Positions 23,391 to 31,588 of a DNA stretch of 45,653 bases are shown here, in pieces (position 1 is the first letter of the stretch; every line of letters begins with the position of its first letter). This DNA comes from Gammaproteobacteria bacterium. GTDB lineage: Bacteria > Pseudomonadota > Gammaproteobacteria > Steroidobacterales > Steroidobacteraceae. The stretch is taken from positions 1 to 45,653 of the forward strand of contig VGVG01000013.1 of assembly GCA_016874055.1 (NCBI GenBank), written 5' to 3'. The notes under the pieces are model-generated. The model did no database searches and had not been told where the DNA came from. It worked only from the letters and a program-made list of their open reading frames with translations. A program made the position numbers and the translations under genes.

Positions 23391-24365
23391 TCAACCCCCC
23401 GCCTTGCGTGTTAGCGGATCTATCGCACGAACCACCGTCGGATTTACCCGACACGAACCGAGAAGCCACGCTTGTTCTCGCGCAGCCTTTGCGGCGGTCT
23501 GACTTGAGAACGGCCCTAAATGCAGCCGTAAACGCCCCGATTCTTTGGTCACTTGAGTGGGGGTAGACCGCCCGACTCGTACCAGAAGCACATCAACCGA
23601 CTCGCGATCGGGATGGGAGCCGCAGTCATAGATGAGTGTCTCTGAATCCCCGGTGACCCTAACTGCGCTGGTGATGCCATAGCCTAAAAGTAGAACGCCG
23701 ATCACCAGTGCCGTGACTTTCAGCGGCGTCATCATCCACCGGCGGGAGAACGTGGCGTCAAATCCGCGCGTCTCGGCACGCTCGCGGGCAAGATCGGCGA
23801 GCACATCCGGAATTGGTGCAGCATCCTCGGAGACAATCGAGGGTGGTGTCGTCGGTGTCGGCGTGACCTTTGGCGGCTCCACCACCCGCTGCTCGATGAT
23901 CGGCGGTGCGCCCTCGACTCGATCAGCATCCCAGATCACCATGAGATCATTCAGATCAGCGAGCGGCAATCGCTCCGCTTCAGAGCGACTTTTACTAACG
24001 AGCAGTAACACACGGAAAGCACTACCACGAAGCCCTTGGATAAGACGCCGTAACGCCGCCGTTTCCACTGCCGATAGCAACTCAGCATCATCAACGATGA
24101 GTAGGTGAGGAGGGAGACTCTCCGCGCTCGAAAGAATCGCCTCGAGTGCGATACCCTCTAATAGTCTATTGGTTGACTGAAGTACGCCATCGGCTTGTCC
24201 CGGCGTATGGAACTCTACACGCGCCCCTTCGCTGCGCAGCGTTCGCACGAACTCCCGCGAACAGCGCGAAAGCACCGCTGTCGATGCCGAGCAAATCAGC
24301 ATGACCGACGGATCCCCGCGCCTTACACTGCGTAGCGCGATGGCAGATTGATCTATGCCGGTCAT
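23391..24365 (-). CDS. DamX-like protein: AAA-type domain, membrane helix and SPOR domain
   Basis: 324 aa. Residues 10-150 resemble an AAA/ExeA-type ATPase fold with a Walker B-like LLIVDDAELL (88-97) and a sensor-like FRVLLLVSKS, but the Walker A glycine/lysine loop is missing (ICSASTAVLSRCS in its place). A Pro/Thr-rich linker (160-185) precedes one membrane helix (about 215-236). The C-terminal 256-312 segment (DVLLVRVGRSTPTQ, RLRLHLGPFSSQTAAKAARE) is a SPOR domain, which binds denuded septal peptidoglycan. This architecture matches DamX-type cell-division proteins. It overlaps flhB by four bases (ATGA), so it is part of the flagellar operon. A role linking the flagellar pole to cell-wall sites is inferred. 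Confidence 0.75.
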   Translation of the reverse strand: MTGIDQSAIALRSVRRGDPSVMLICSASTAVLSRCSREFVRTLRSEGARVEFHTPGQADGVLQSTNRLLEGIALEAILSSAESLPPHLLIVDDAELLSAVETAALRRLIQGLRGSAFRVLLLVSKSRSEAERLPLADLNDLMVIWDADRVEGAPPIIEQRVVEPPKVTPTPTTPPSIVSEDAAPIPDVLADLARERAETRGFDATFSRRWMMTPLKVTALVIGVLLLGYGITSAVRVTGDSETLIYDCGSHPDRESVDVLLVRVGRSTPTQVTKESGRLRLHLGPFSSQTAAKAAREQAWLLGSCRVNPTVVRAIDPLTRKAGG

Positions 24366-25519
24366 GACCGCTGCTCTCTCACTGGATTACCGAACTCATC
24401 AAACATGAACTCCGGAGCGAGTGACGGTTTCGGCACCGCGGGGGTCTCCAGACCTGGCGTCATCGCACTCAGCCGGAACACATACGCAAGAACTGCGGCG
24501 ACGGCTCGATACAGTCCCTCGGGGATAGGATCTTCGACTTCGGTGGTGAAGTAGATCGCGCGCGCAAGCGGCGGTGAGGAGACGATCGGTACGCCTGCGA
24601 ACGTTGCGCGCTCTTTGATCGACTTTGCTAGCTCGCCGCGCCCTTTCGCAAGCACTGTCGGTACCGCATTTCGCAGCTCGTCATACTCCAATGCGACAGC
24701 AAACTCTGACGGGTTGACGATAACGACATCGGCATCCTTGACCCTTTCAAGCATCCGACCGCGACTTAACTCGCGCTGCTTTCGTCGGATTTGCCGTTTT
24801 ACCTCAGGACGACCCTCGATATCTTTCATCTCATCGCGGACTTCCTGCACCGTCATACGTAAGCGTCTGAGGTAGCTCCAACGCTGATACGGCACATCAA
24901 TAATCGTAATCGCCGCAATCACGGCACTGACCAAAGTAAAAGTAATAAGCGCAAGTGATGCGCCGGAGGCTATCATCATTTCGAATGAATCGCGCGACAT
25001 CGCGATCATCTCGGCACGACGCGTCCAGAGTACGAAGCCGAGAACCGCTGCGATAGCGCCGAACTTTAGAAGATTTCGCAGCAAACCCACCCACGCCTGA
25101 GCACCAAATATCCGCTTCAGACCATTGAGCGGATTGAGTTTACTCAGCTTAGGCGCAGCCGCTTTACCCGAGAAGTTAAGTCCACCATTCAGCGTCGATG
25201 CAAGTAGAGCAACGACAATTGAGGCAAGAAAGATCCACTTGACCGCCCATAGACCATCGAAAAACCGCGCTCCCACCAAAAGGGGCAAATCCTGAACATT
25301 ATCAAGCTGAGTGTGATGAAACGTCAGTCCGTTTTTTAGCATCGTAGAGAAGCCGTCGATCATCTCTGTCCCGACAAAAAACAGCAGTAGACAAATTACG
25401 AGGACTCCCACCGCACCGCCAAAATCCGGCGAGCGTGGAAGCTCGCCGCGCTCACGCGCCTGCGTGAGTTTACGCGCGGTCGGTTCCTCGGTTTTTTCTT
25501 GACCTTGTTCTTCGGCCAC
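24362..25519 (-). CDS. flhB: Flagellar export switch protein FlhB, with NPSE instead of NPTH
   Basis: 385 aa, family-typical. The N-terminal EEQGQEKTEEPTARKLTQARERGELPRSPD signature is split by many Glu, Thr and Arg. Four membrane helices follow (about 36-55, 92-110, 150-168, 186-208). The cytoplasmic domain has DVVIVNPSEFAVALEYDE: the autocleavage site is N269-P270-S271-E272 instead of the usual NPTH. The scissile Asn-Pro bond is intact, but the catalytic-assist histidine is replaced by Glu. FlhB switches export from rod/hook to filament substrates. The start is ATG, three bases after the fliR stop. Confidence 0.95.
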   Translation of the reverse strand: MAEEQGQEKTEEPTARKLTQARERGELPRSPDFGGAVGVLVICLLLFFVGTEMIDGFSTMLKNGLTFHHTQLDNVQDLPLLVGARFFDGLWAVKWIFLASIVVALLASTLNGGLNFSGKAAAPKLSKLNPLNGLKRIFGAQAWVGLLRNLLKFGAIAAVLGFVLWTRRAEMIAMSRDSFEMMIASGASLALITFTLVSAVIAAITIIDVPYQRWSYLRRLRMTVQEVRDEMKDIEGRPEVKRQIRRKQRELSRGRMLERVKDADVVIVNPSEFAVALEYDELRNAVPTVLAKGRGELAKSIKERATFAGVPIVSSPPLARAIYFTTEVEDPIPEGLYRAVAAVLAYVFRLSAMTPGLETPAVPKPSLAPEFMFDEFGNPVREQRS

Positions 25520-25522
25520 GCC

Positions 25523-26299
25523 TCAATCCTCCCCGAGGATCCGCGGCCGGATATAGGCGCCCGCCTGTTGCCACAACTCGGTGATCCGTTCAGCGATCAC
25601 CGGCATCAACACGAACAGCAAGGCAAAGCCGACCAACAAGCTCACCGCAAATCCGACGGCGAAGACGTTCAAGGACGGGGTCGCTCGGGACAGTGCGCCC
25701 ACGCCGAGGTTGACCGCTAGCAGCGTCAATAACAACGGTGCAGCCAGTAAGGCTGCCCCCTTGAAGATAATGGTCGAAAACTCCATCAACGAGGGGATAT
25801 CTGTCAATCGGAATTCACCCGGCGGCATCGAGCGGATGCTTTCGGTGAACATCGCGATCATGATCGTGTGTCCACCTGCCGTTAGAAAAATAAGCAGCGC
25901 GAGCAAATTAAGGAACTGTGATAATACGGGAGCCGGTCCGAGGGAGGGATCGAACGACTGTGCAAAACCGATTCCCACCGACACGGAGATCTGCTCGCCG
26001 GCCGTGACAACCGCTGCAGTCACAAACTGAAGGACAAGACCCATCGATACGCCGATCAACGCCTCGCTCAGAATGAGTAGCAAAGTCGGTTCACCGTACG
26101 GCATTGTCGGCTCGGACAACGAGGTCGGGAATGCGGGCATCATGAGCAGACACAGCGTCGCGGCGTACACCACTCGGATGCGTCCGATTCCAGCCGATTG
26201 TGAAAATAGCGGTGCCGCGAAGAAAAAGGCGCCAACCCGTGTCAACGGGAGCAGCATCGATTGCAGCCAATTTAAGGTGAGTACGCCGAGTTCCAGCAT
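25523..26299 (-). CDS. fliR: Flagellar export gate protein FliR
   Basis: 258 aa from ATG 26299 (MLELGVLTLNWLQSMLLPL); the frame remains open upstream within fliQ but without homology. It is highly hydrophobic, with the family features RVGAFFFAAPLFSQSAGIGRIRV, GFAQSFDPSLGPAPVLSQFLNLL and FAVGFAVSLLVGFALL. It joins FliP and FliQ in the helical core of the export gate in the inner membrane. It follows fliQ by four bases. Confidence 0.95.
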   Translation of the reverse strand: MLELGVLTLNWLQSMLLPLTRVGAFFFAAPLFSQSAGIGRIRVVYAATLCLLMMPAFPTSLSEPTMPYGEPTLLLILSEALIGVSMGLVLQFVTAAVVTAGEQISVSVGIGFAQSFDPSLGPAPVLSQFLNLLALLIFLTAGGHTIMIAMFTESIRSMPPGEFRLTDIPSLMEFSTIIFKGAALLAAPLLLTLLAVNLGVGALSRATPSLNVFAVGFAVSLLVGFALLFVLMPVIAERITELWQQAGAYIRPRILGED

Positions 26300-26303
26300 A
26301 CGC

Positions 26304-26573
26304 CTATGCCCCAACGTCTGCGATCCGCTCAAAAATCCGCCGCGCAAAATCGACCAGCACCCGTAACTGCCAGGCGCCAATCAGTAGTGCAACGAGCATG
26401 ACCGCGACCAGTTTGGGAAGAAAACTCAAAGTCATTTCATTAATCGACGTGGCCGCTTGGAAGATACCGACGATCACACCCACGAGTAGCACGGTCACCA
26501 GAATGGGACCCGCGATCAGTCCACCAACCCATATCGACTCGGCCACCAGTTCGACGACTCCGGTTTCGTTCAT
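26304..26573 (-). CDS. fliQ: Flagellar export gate protein FliQ
   Basis: 89 aa, the exact family size, from ATG 26573, which overlaps the fliP stop by four bases; the longer upstream frame is excluded. Two membrane helices (about 17-40 and 53-74) flank FQAATSINEMTLSFLPKL, the conserved FliQ signature. Four copies join FliP5-FliR1 in the export gate. Confidence 0.95.
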   Translation of the reverse strand: MNETGVVELVAESIWVGGLIAGPILVTVLLVGVIVGIFQAATSINEMTLSFLPKLVAVMLVALLIGAWQLRVLVDFARRIFERIADVGA

Positions 26574-27340
26574 GGCAGTGGCGCCGCAAAACTGGCTGCG
26601 AGCGAGCTGAGGATGAGTCCCCAACCATCTACCAGCACAAATAACAGAAATTTAAAGGGTAAGCCGATCATTACCGGTGACACCATCATCATACCCATCG
26701 ACATGAGTACACTCGCAACCACCAGGTCAATGACCAGAAACGGGATGTAGATTAAAAAACCAATCGTGAATGCTGTGCGAAGTTCACTTGTCAGAAAAGA
26801 CGGAAGTAACACACTGAGTGGAGTTTCCATCGGTACACTGACAGGCGGCGTCTTCGCAAGATCGATAAAGAGCTTAAGATCAGACTCCCGAGTCTGTGCC
26901 AACATGAATTTCTTCATCGGCCCGACTGCGCGCTCCAACGCCGTCTCGAAAGGAATGGTCTCTGCGACATAGGGCTGTAACGCAACGCGTTGTACATCCG
27001 CGAGCGTCGGCGCCATAACGAAGAACGTCAAGAACAAGGCGAGACCCACGATCACCTGATTCGGCGGTGTCGATGCTGTACCTAAGGCTTGCCGTAGGAG
27101 TCCAAGGACGATGACGATGCGGGTGAAGGCCGTCATCGACAACACGATCGCCGGCAGAAGGGTCAAAAGTGTCATCAAGCCAAGCGCCTGAAGCGTGAGG
27201 CTGTACGCTTGCCCACCACCGGCGCTTGGTGTCGTGCGGATCAACTCAATCGCGGTGGCGTCTTGACTCAGTCCGACGGGTGCCGCGAGGGCGAACAGCA
27301 ACATCAGCACCGGCCCGAATAATCGACTTACCCGAATCAC
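26570..27340 (-). CDS. fliP: Flagellar export gate protein FliP
   Basis: 256 aa. A cleavable signal (LMLLFALAAPVGLSQD) is followed by helices with LLPAIVLSMTAFTRIVIVLGLLRQALGT, the family signature TPPNQVIVGLALFLTFFVMAP, and AFTIGFLIYIPFLVIDLVVAS near the end. Start codon GTG, overlapping the fliO stop by four bases (GTGA). It forms the pentameric core of the export gate. Confidence 0.96.
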   Translation of the reverse strand: MIRVSRLFGPVLMLLFALAAPVGLSQDATAIELIRTTPSAGGGQAYSLTLQALGLMTLLTLLPAIVLSMTAFTRIVIVLGLLRQALGTASTPPNQVIVGLALFLTFFVMAPTLADVQRVALQPYVAETIPFETALERAVGPMKKFMLAQTRESDLKLFIDLAKTPPVSVPMETPLSVLLPSFLTSELRTAFTIGFLIYIPFLVIDLVVASVLMSMGMMMVSPVMIGLPFKFLLFVLVDGWGLILSSLAASFAAPLP

Positions 27341-27609
27341 GAACGATGCTCCTCAGTCGAGGAACTCTCACGATCAGCCGTTGCAATATGTGAAATCGAT
27401 CCCGGTGTTACACCGATCAGATGATCTTTATCCCCAAACCGGACGACCACCAGTTTCTCGCGTGCGCCGAGAGATGCATGCGCGGTGATTTTTAATGAAC
27501 TACGCGAGGCGTCGGGATTTCCAAGACGGAATCTCCGCAGCATCCAGATCGCCAGCGCGAGTAGACCGCCAATAAGAAGTAATGCAGTGATATAGCGAAT
27601 TGGATCCAT
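27337..27609 (-). CDS. fliO: Flagellar biosynthesis protein FliO
   Basis: 90 aa, at the short end for FliO. One membrane helix (about 6-25, ITALLLIGGLLALAIWMLR) precedes a small cytoplasmic domain with LKITAHASLGAREKLVVVRFGDKDHLIGVTPGSI, interrupted here by normal family variation. FliO is a chaperone for FliP assembly into the export gate. It lies 17 bases after fliN. Confidence 0.9.
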   Translation of the reverse strand: MDPIRYITALLLIGGLLALAIWMLRRFRLGNPDASRSSLKITAHASLGAREKLVVVRFGDKDHLIGVTPGSISHIATADRESSSTEEHRS

Positions 27610-27626
27610 GATCGATCAACGTCTTG

Positions 27627-27938
27627 TTACAGATGCTTGACACGATCTTCCGGATCGACAACCTGAGTCAGGCGGATACCGTAACGATCATTGACCAACA
27701 CCATCTCGCCACGGGCGATGACTGTGTGATTCACACATACATCTAGAGGCTCTCCGGCCACGCGATCAAGCTCGACGACGCTGCCCTGACCGAGTTTCAA
27801 AAGGTCGCGGATCCTCAATGCGGCACGGCCCACCTCGACCGAGATATGGACAGAAACATTTTGTATCAACTCAAGCTGTACGGGCGATTCTGCGCCAGGT
27901 TCGCCTTTGGAAATATTGCCCACTGCTGACTCGTTCAT
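27627..27938 (-). CDS. fliN: Flagellar C-ring protein FliN
   Basis: 103 aa. After a short Gly/Ser/Glu-rich tail, the SpoA-type (CheC-like) domain runs from about 25 to 100: VSVHISVEVGRAALRIRDLLKL, GSVVELDRVAGEPLDVCVN and ARGEMVLVNDRYGIRLTQV. FliN forms the lower C-ring with FliM and binds the FliH-FliI complex. The start has AGGAGTTAGGG just upstream. It lies 34 bases after fliM. Confidence 0.95.
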   Translation of the reverse strand: MNESAVGNISKGEPGAESPVQLELIQNVSVHISVEVGRAALRIRDLLKLGQGSVVELDRVAGEPLDVCVNHTVIARGEMVLVNDRYGIRLTQVVDPEDRVKHL

Positions 27939-27972
27939 ACTGCCCTAACTCCTTCAACGTAACCTGTTAACT

Positions 27973-29103
27973 TTATGCGCGCTTTCGCTGTGCCGGGGTC
28001 CTACGCCGAGAGACCGTCGGCTCCTCGGCGATATCGGCCTCGGCGATATCGGCCTCGGCGATATCGGCCTCGGCGATATCGGACGTACTATCGTCCGCTG
28101 ATTTTTTATTCTCCCCGGGTCGCTCCATCACTCGCTCGATACGGATCGCAACATTGCCATCGGAGGTGCCGTATTCAGCATCAAAGATGTGTGATGACTG
28201 TATAACTACCTTGACACTCGGTAGCGGCTTAAACCACAACGTATCGCCCGGTCGAATCGCAGCAAGATCAAGTGCGGGCACTTCGAACGTGGCAAGTTGT
28301 GCAACCATCTCAAGCTCAGAGTCCGATACCGCATCCCCGAGTTGCTCCGACCATTTAAGGGCGAGCTTTTCATCGCGCTCGGCCGCTTGGAGCCCGCCAC
28401 GGAGAAGAAGTCGGATCGGCTTTAACGCGGAGAATGGGTACATCACTGACAACTGCCCGCGGACGTCGGGCCCGAGTTCGAGATCGTATCGACAGACAAT
28501 GACCGTCTCGCGATCCTCACCGATTTGTGCAAAGGCAGGATTAATCTCCCGGCTCACGAACTCTGGGCTGAGTGCATAGATTGGAGCCCAGGCATCACGC
28601 AGATTATCGAACATCACATCGAGCAGCAGTTGAATAATCCGCTCTTCAGTCTGAGTAAAACCTCGGGTCGGCGACAACTCAAGCGTCGCACCGCCTGGCC
28701 CACCAAAGAAACTGTCGACCGCGCCATAGACGATAGGCGGCTCTATTGTCACAAGTCCGTAGCCACGCAGCGGCGGGAAACGAACAATATTAACGTTGGT
28801 CGGCGATGGAAGTGTTTTGAGGTAGGCGCCAAACGTCATCACATCAAAAGGCGCTACAGTCACCCTTGCTGCCTGTCGAAGAAGAGTAAGAAGACTTCCT
28901 CTTAGCTGCCTGGAGAATCGATCGTTGATCATCTCAAGCGCTGTGAGTTGCCCCCGAGACGTCGTATCATTTTCAAAAAGGCTATACGACGTAACCGCTG
29001 ACAACGGGGTGATCGTCGAGGACGTGTCGACATTCCCGCTCTGCACTGCTTCCACTAATGCAGAGACCTCCTCGCGACTCAAAATTTGGCCAGTTGTCGA
29101 CAT
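27973..29103 (-). CDS. fliM: Flagellar motor switch protein FliM, with repetitive C-terminal tail
   Basis: 376 aa. The N-terminal CheY-binding motif is ILSREEVSALVEAV, a variant of LSQEEIDALL. The middle domain has YSLFENDTTSRGQLTALEMINDRF and FPPLRGYGLVTIEPPIVYGAVDSFFGG. The SpoA domain runs from about 245 to 325 (FEVPALDLAAIRPGDTLWFKPL). Beyond the normal end an extra tail of about 40 residues has four copies of the pentapeptide EADIA/EADIAEE, then SRRRTPAQRKRA. The tail is encoded by a 15-bp tandem repeat. FliM sets rotation direction in the C-ring. Confidence 0.95.
   Translation of the reverse strand: MSTTGQILSREEVSALVEAVQSGNVDTSSTITPLSAVTSYSLFENDTTSRGQLTALEMINDRFSRQLRGSLLTLLRQAARVTVAPFDVMTFGAYLKTLPSPTNVNIVRFPPLRGYGLVTIEPPIVYGAVDSFFGGPGGATLELSPTRGFTQTEERIIQLLLDVMFDNLRDAWAPIYALSPEFVSREINPAFAQIGEDRETVIVCRYDLELGPDVRGQLSVMYPFSALKPIRLLLRGGLQAAERDEKLALKWSEQLGDAVSDSELEMVAQLATFEVPALDLAAIRPGDTLWFKPLPSVKVVIQSSHIFDAEYGTSDGNVAIRIERVMERPGENKKSADDSTSDIAEADIAEADIAEADIAEEPTVSRRRTPAQRKRA
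28026..28083. repeat. 15-bp tandem repeat in the 3' part of fliM
   Basis: Three complete copies and one 13-base partial copy of CGGCGATATCGGCCT (units starting at 28026, 28041, 28056 and 28071). Being a multiple of three, it keeps the frame and encodes EADIA repeats. The copies are identical, which suggests recent expansion by slippage and possible copy-number variation between strains. Confidence 0.9.
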
Positions 29104-29125
29104 AATTTAAAAATTTTCTAACCTA

Positions 29126-29764
29126 CTACTGCAAGACGAAGTGCGTGAACATCACTTCATCGATACCGCCAAAATCTTCGTTTCGAATCAGTACATCGTT
29201 CATCGAATCTCGTACGGCGGAAGCCACTCGCGTACGGCCCTCAATGGAAGTTAGTTCCTCCTCACCAAACTGAGCTACGCTCGAGAGAATCGCCGCGCCA
29301 ATCGCGATATTATGTTTCTTTACATTTTCGACGATCTTTTCACCATAAAAGGTCTTATAGGCAAGCCTGAACTGTACGAAGCGTCGAGTATTTGGCACGT
29401 TCAGCGTAAAGTCGCGCTCCTCATCGTTACCGCCAATCACCGGAGCGTAGGTCGCATTGAATTTTTCGGCTTCCGGAATTGTCGCATCGGGTTTCACTTC
29501 GCCGCCCTCATGCGGGTCGCTCGCTTCGCCCTCTTTGGCGACATCTTTCTCCGTACCCGCCTCCGCAGCCGCGGCTGGCGGTGGCGGATTAAAAAATCCG
29601 GTCAGAAAGAGCGTTGCGCCAACAGAGATGCCTATCAGCGCCAGCGCACCCGCGGCGATCAAGACGAAAAACATCATCTTGGATTTTTTTTTCGGAGCCC
29701 CCTCTTCACCGACCGCAGCGGCCGCATCGGGAGCCTTTTGCTTGTCGTCTTTTTTGTCTGCCAT
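29126..29764 (-). CDS. fliL: Flagellar basal body-associated protein FliL
   Basis: 212 aa. A basic Lys-rich cytoplasmic tail (with KKKSKMMFF) and one membrane helix (about 29-54, FVLIAAGALALIGISVGATLFLTG) precede an Ala/Pro/Glu-rich linker, then the stomatin-like FliL domain: FTLNVPNTRRFVQFRLAYKTF and RTRVASAVRDSMNDVLIR, ending VMFTHFVLQ. FliL rings around stators and stabilises them. It lies 22 bases upstream of fliM in the same operon. Confidence 0.92.
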   Translation of the reverse strand: MADKKDDKQKAPDAAAAVGEEGAPKKKSKMMFFVLIAAGALALIGISVGATLFLTGFFNPPPPAAAAEAGTEKDVAKEGEASDPHEGGEVKPDATIPEAEKFNATYAPVIGGNDEERDFTLNVPNTRRFVQFRLAYKTFYGEKIVENVKKHNIAIGAAILSSVAQFGEEELTSIEGRTRVASAVRDSMNDVLIRNEDFGGIDEVMFTHFVLQ

Positions 29765-29798
29765 CGCTGTATACCGTTAGTAACAAATTTAAAGAAGA

Positions 29799-31586
29799 TT
29801 AAACGAACAAATCGATTTTGCCAGATGCTACGCCTTTAATTGGCATACGAGGTGCGGCGTCTACGTCGGGAACGGATGCTGTCTCGTCGATCTGCCCGCG
29901 CAAGATCACCGATGAGAATTTTCTGGCCGAGTCATTGAAGGCCCTGGAGCCGGCTTGACCGAAATTCCATCCCGAAAGCTGTAATCCCGCCGATTCGAGC
30001 GATTCCCGAAGCCGAGGTAGACCCGATTCGAGTAAGACCCGCACATCTTGGTTCGCAACACCAACGGTTGCCGCCACAACGTTGCCTTTGAGGCTCAGAT
30101 CGATGTCCATCGTGCCAAGGTTCGCCGGCTCGAGTTGTAGACGGACACTCCAGTTCTCATCCCGAATTTGACCCATCACGCGTTGGGCCACAGCATCGGC
30201 GAACGCCTGCACACGCTCGCTGAAGCTCAGCTTCGGATCAGGCGTCAAGAGCGCCATCGAGGGCTCTTGGGTTAAGGCGCTCTGCGCAGTTCCCGACAAG
30301 AGCGCAAACGAAGTGGGTGGGGCAAGAGTTCCTAGAGGTGCCGTGGGTGTCGAGATCGTCGCTCCGTCAAGGCGCGGCTCGGCCACCATTGAGACGACCA
30401 TGCTCGCTGTAGCCAGGGGACGGACCGGCGCTGCGCTACCACGCTCGGCACCAGACCAAGCTCTACCGTCCATGAATTCTGCAAACTCGCCCGCGTCAGC
30501 CTGGGCGATATCCTCGCGCACACTAGCTTTGGCAGGTGACGGGACAAACGGGTCATTAACAAAACTGATACCCCGCGGCCGCCGTCCCGACTCCTGCGCC
30601 AGCGCGCTGGTTGAGGCTGCGAGCGACGTCGGCACTCCGCGCAACGCACCGCTCACCGAAGAGAAGGTGTCTTGCGCATCGGTCATCACATCCGACGTGG
30701 CGGGGGCCACCGTACGAGACCTCAACTGCTCACTCGTCGCAGCAGGCGCAAACCGCTCACTCGTCGCAGCAGGCGCAAACCGCTCACTCGTCGCAGCAGG
30801 CGCAAACCGCTCACTCGTCGATTCGGGAATACGCATCGCCATGGGGAGCGGCCCCGCGACAACGCTCTTCGAATCACCATCCGCCGGCAGCGCGGACATC
30901 GGTGTCCCAGAGACGATCGACAGCGATGAACGCCACAACAGCAAGTCCTCATCTGCGATAGGCTTAAGTGCGATAGGCTTGGGTGCGATAGGCGTGGGCT
31001 CATCAACTGGGGTTGAGCTCGCTCTCGAAGTGGACTCGATGACCGTGGTCGTCGCCTCGGCAGCGAGCCGTGGCGATTCATCGTCAGTCATCGCCGTTGA
31101 AGATCCCATTGACGATACCCACTGCGACGTAGGCACAGCAGCCGTCGGGGACATCGACGCTATCGTCGGACTCGCTACGGCCGCCGGGGGGGCGTCCTCG
31201 ACGATCGCCTCACGGTTAACCCCGGCAGGCGGTGCCGTCTCACTCAGCAGCAGCCTCACGAGTCCGCGGTCGATACCCATCCCTACGGCAAACTCCTCAA
31301 GACTCTGGTCTGCATCCTGGAGAAATCGTAATTGCACCGGGTCCCGTAAGGTCAAATTCAGTAGGCGGCCCGGCAATTCCGGCAAAGCCTTGCCGGCCTC
31401 AGAACCGTCTTTTTGAGTCCCGTCTGCATCGGCCTTGAAAACGTCGGCGCTCGCTTCCGCCATGACACTTGAGAAAGAAGCGCCCTCCTCACTAGGAAAA
31501 GGCGCTTCGCCCAGCGTTGCGAGCAGATTTTTACCAGTCGGGCTCGAGGATCCGACGGCTTTTAGCAGGACATCTGGAATGGCCAT
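29799..31586 (-). CDS. fliK: Flagellar hook-length control protein FliK
   Basis: 595 aa, long for the family. Most of the protein is a low-complexity Ala/Ser/Thr/Pro-rich N-terminal part expected to be unfolded and to act as a molecular ruler. It contains two tandem repeats: SERFAPAAT three times, and a five-residue PIALK-type repeat. The C-terminal domain is typical: FADAVAQRVMGQIRDENWSVRLQLEPANLGTMDIDLSLKGNVV is split here by family variation but clear, followed by VRVLLESGLPRLRESLESAGLQL. FliK is secreted during hook growth and triggers the FlhB switch. Confidence 0.9.
   Translation of the reverse strand: MAIPDVLLKAVGSSSPTGKNLLATLGEAPFPSEEGASFSSVMAEASADVFKADADGTQKDGSEAGKALPELPGRLLNLTLRDPVQLRFLQDADQSLEEFAVGMGIDRGLVRLLLSETAPPAGVNREAIVEDAPPAAVASPTIASMSPTAAVPTSQWVSSMGSSTAMTDDESPRLAAEATTTVIESTSRASSTPVDEPTPIAPKPIALKPIADEDLLLWRSSLSIVSGTPMSALPADGDSKSVVAGPLPMAMRIPESTSERFAPAATSERFAPAATSERFAPAATSEQLRSRTVAPATSDVMTDAQDTFSSVSGALRGVPTSLAASTSALAQESGRRPRGISFVNDPFVPSPAKASVREDIAQADAGEFAEFMDGRAWSGAERGSAAPVRPLATASMVVSMVAEPRLDGATISTPTAPLGTLAPPTSFALLSGTAQSALTQEPSMALLTPDPKLSFSERVQAFADAVAQRVMGQIRDENWSVRLQLEPANLGTMDIDLSLKGNVVAATVGVANQDVRVLLESGLPRLRESLESAGLQLSGWNFGQAGSRAFNDSARKFSSVILRGQIDETASVPDVDAAPRMPIKGVASGKIDLFV
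30728..30820. repeat. 27-bp tandem repeat within fliK
   Basis: Three full identical copies of a 27-base unit starting GCTCACTCGTCGCAGCAGG (30728, 30755, 30782) and a 12-base partial copy. It encodes the nine-residue SERFAPAAT repeats on the minus strand. Each unit gained or lost changes FliK length by nine residues without breaking the frame. Confidence 0.92.
30954..30998. repeat. 15-bp imperfect tandem repeat within fliK
   Basis: Three 15-base units beginning TGCGATAGGC (30954, 30969, 30984) with small differences in the last five bases. On the minus strand they encode the APKPIALKPIA stretch in the ruler region. Confidence 0.8.
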
Positions 31587-31588
31587 GG

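Noticed and set aside
28026-28083. Possible regulatory GATATC palindrome cluster
   Set aside because: The repeats lie inside fliM in frame and are explained by the encoded EADIA units.
30313-31416. 367-codon open frame on the plus strand opposite fliK
   Set aside because: It is antisense to a confident FliK gene, made of Ala/Ser/Val low complexity that mirrors the fliK repeats, and has no recognisable domain.
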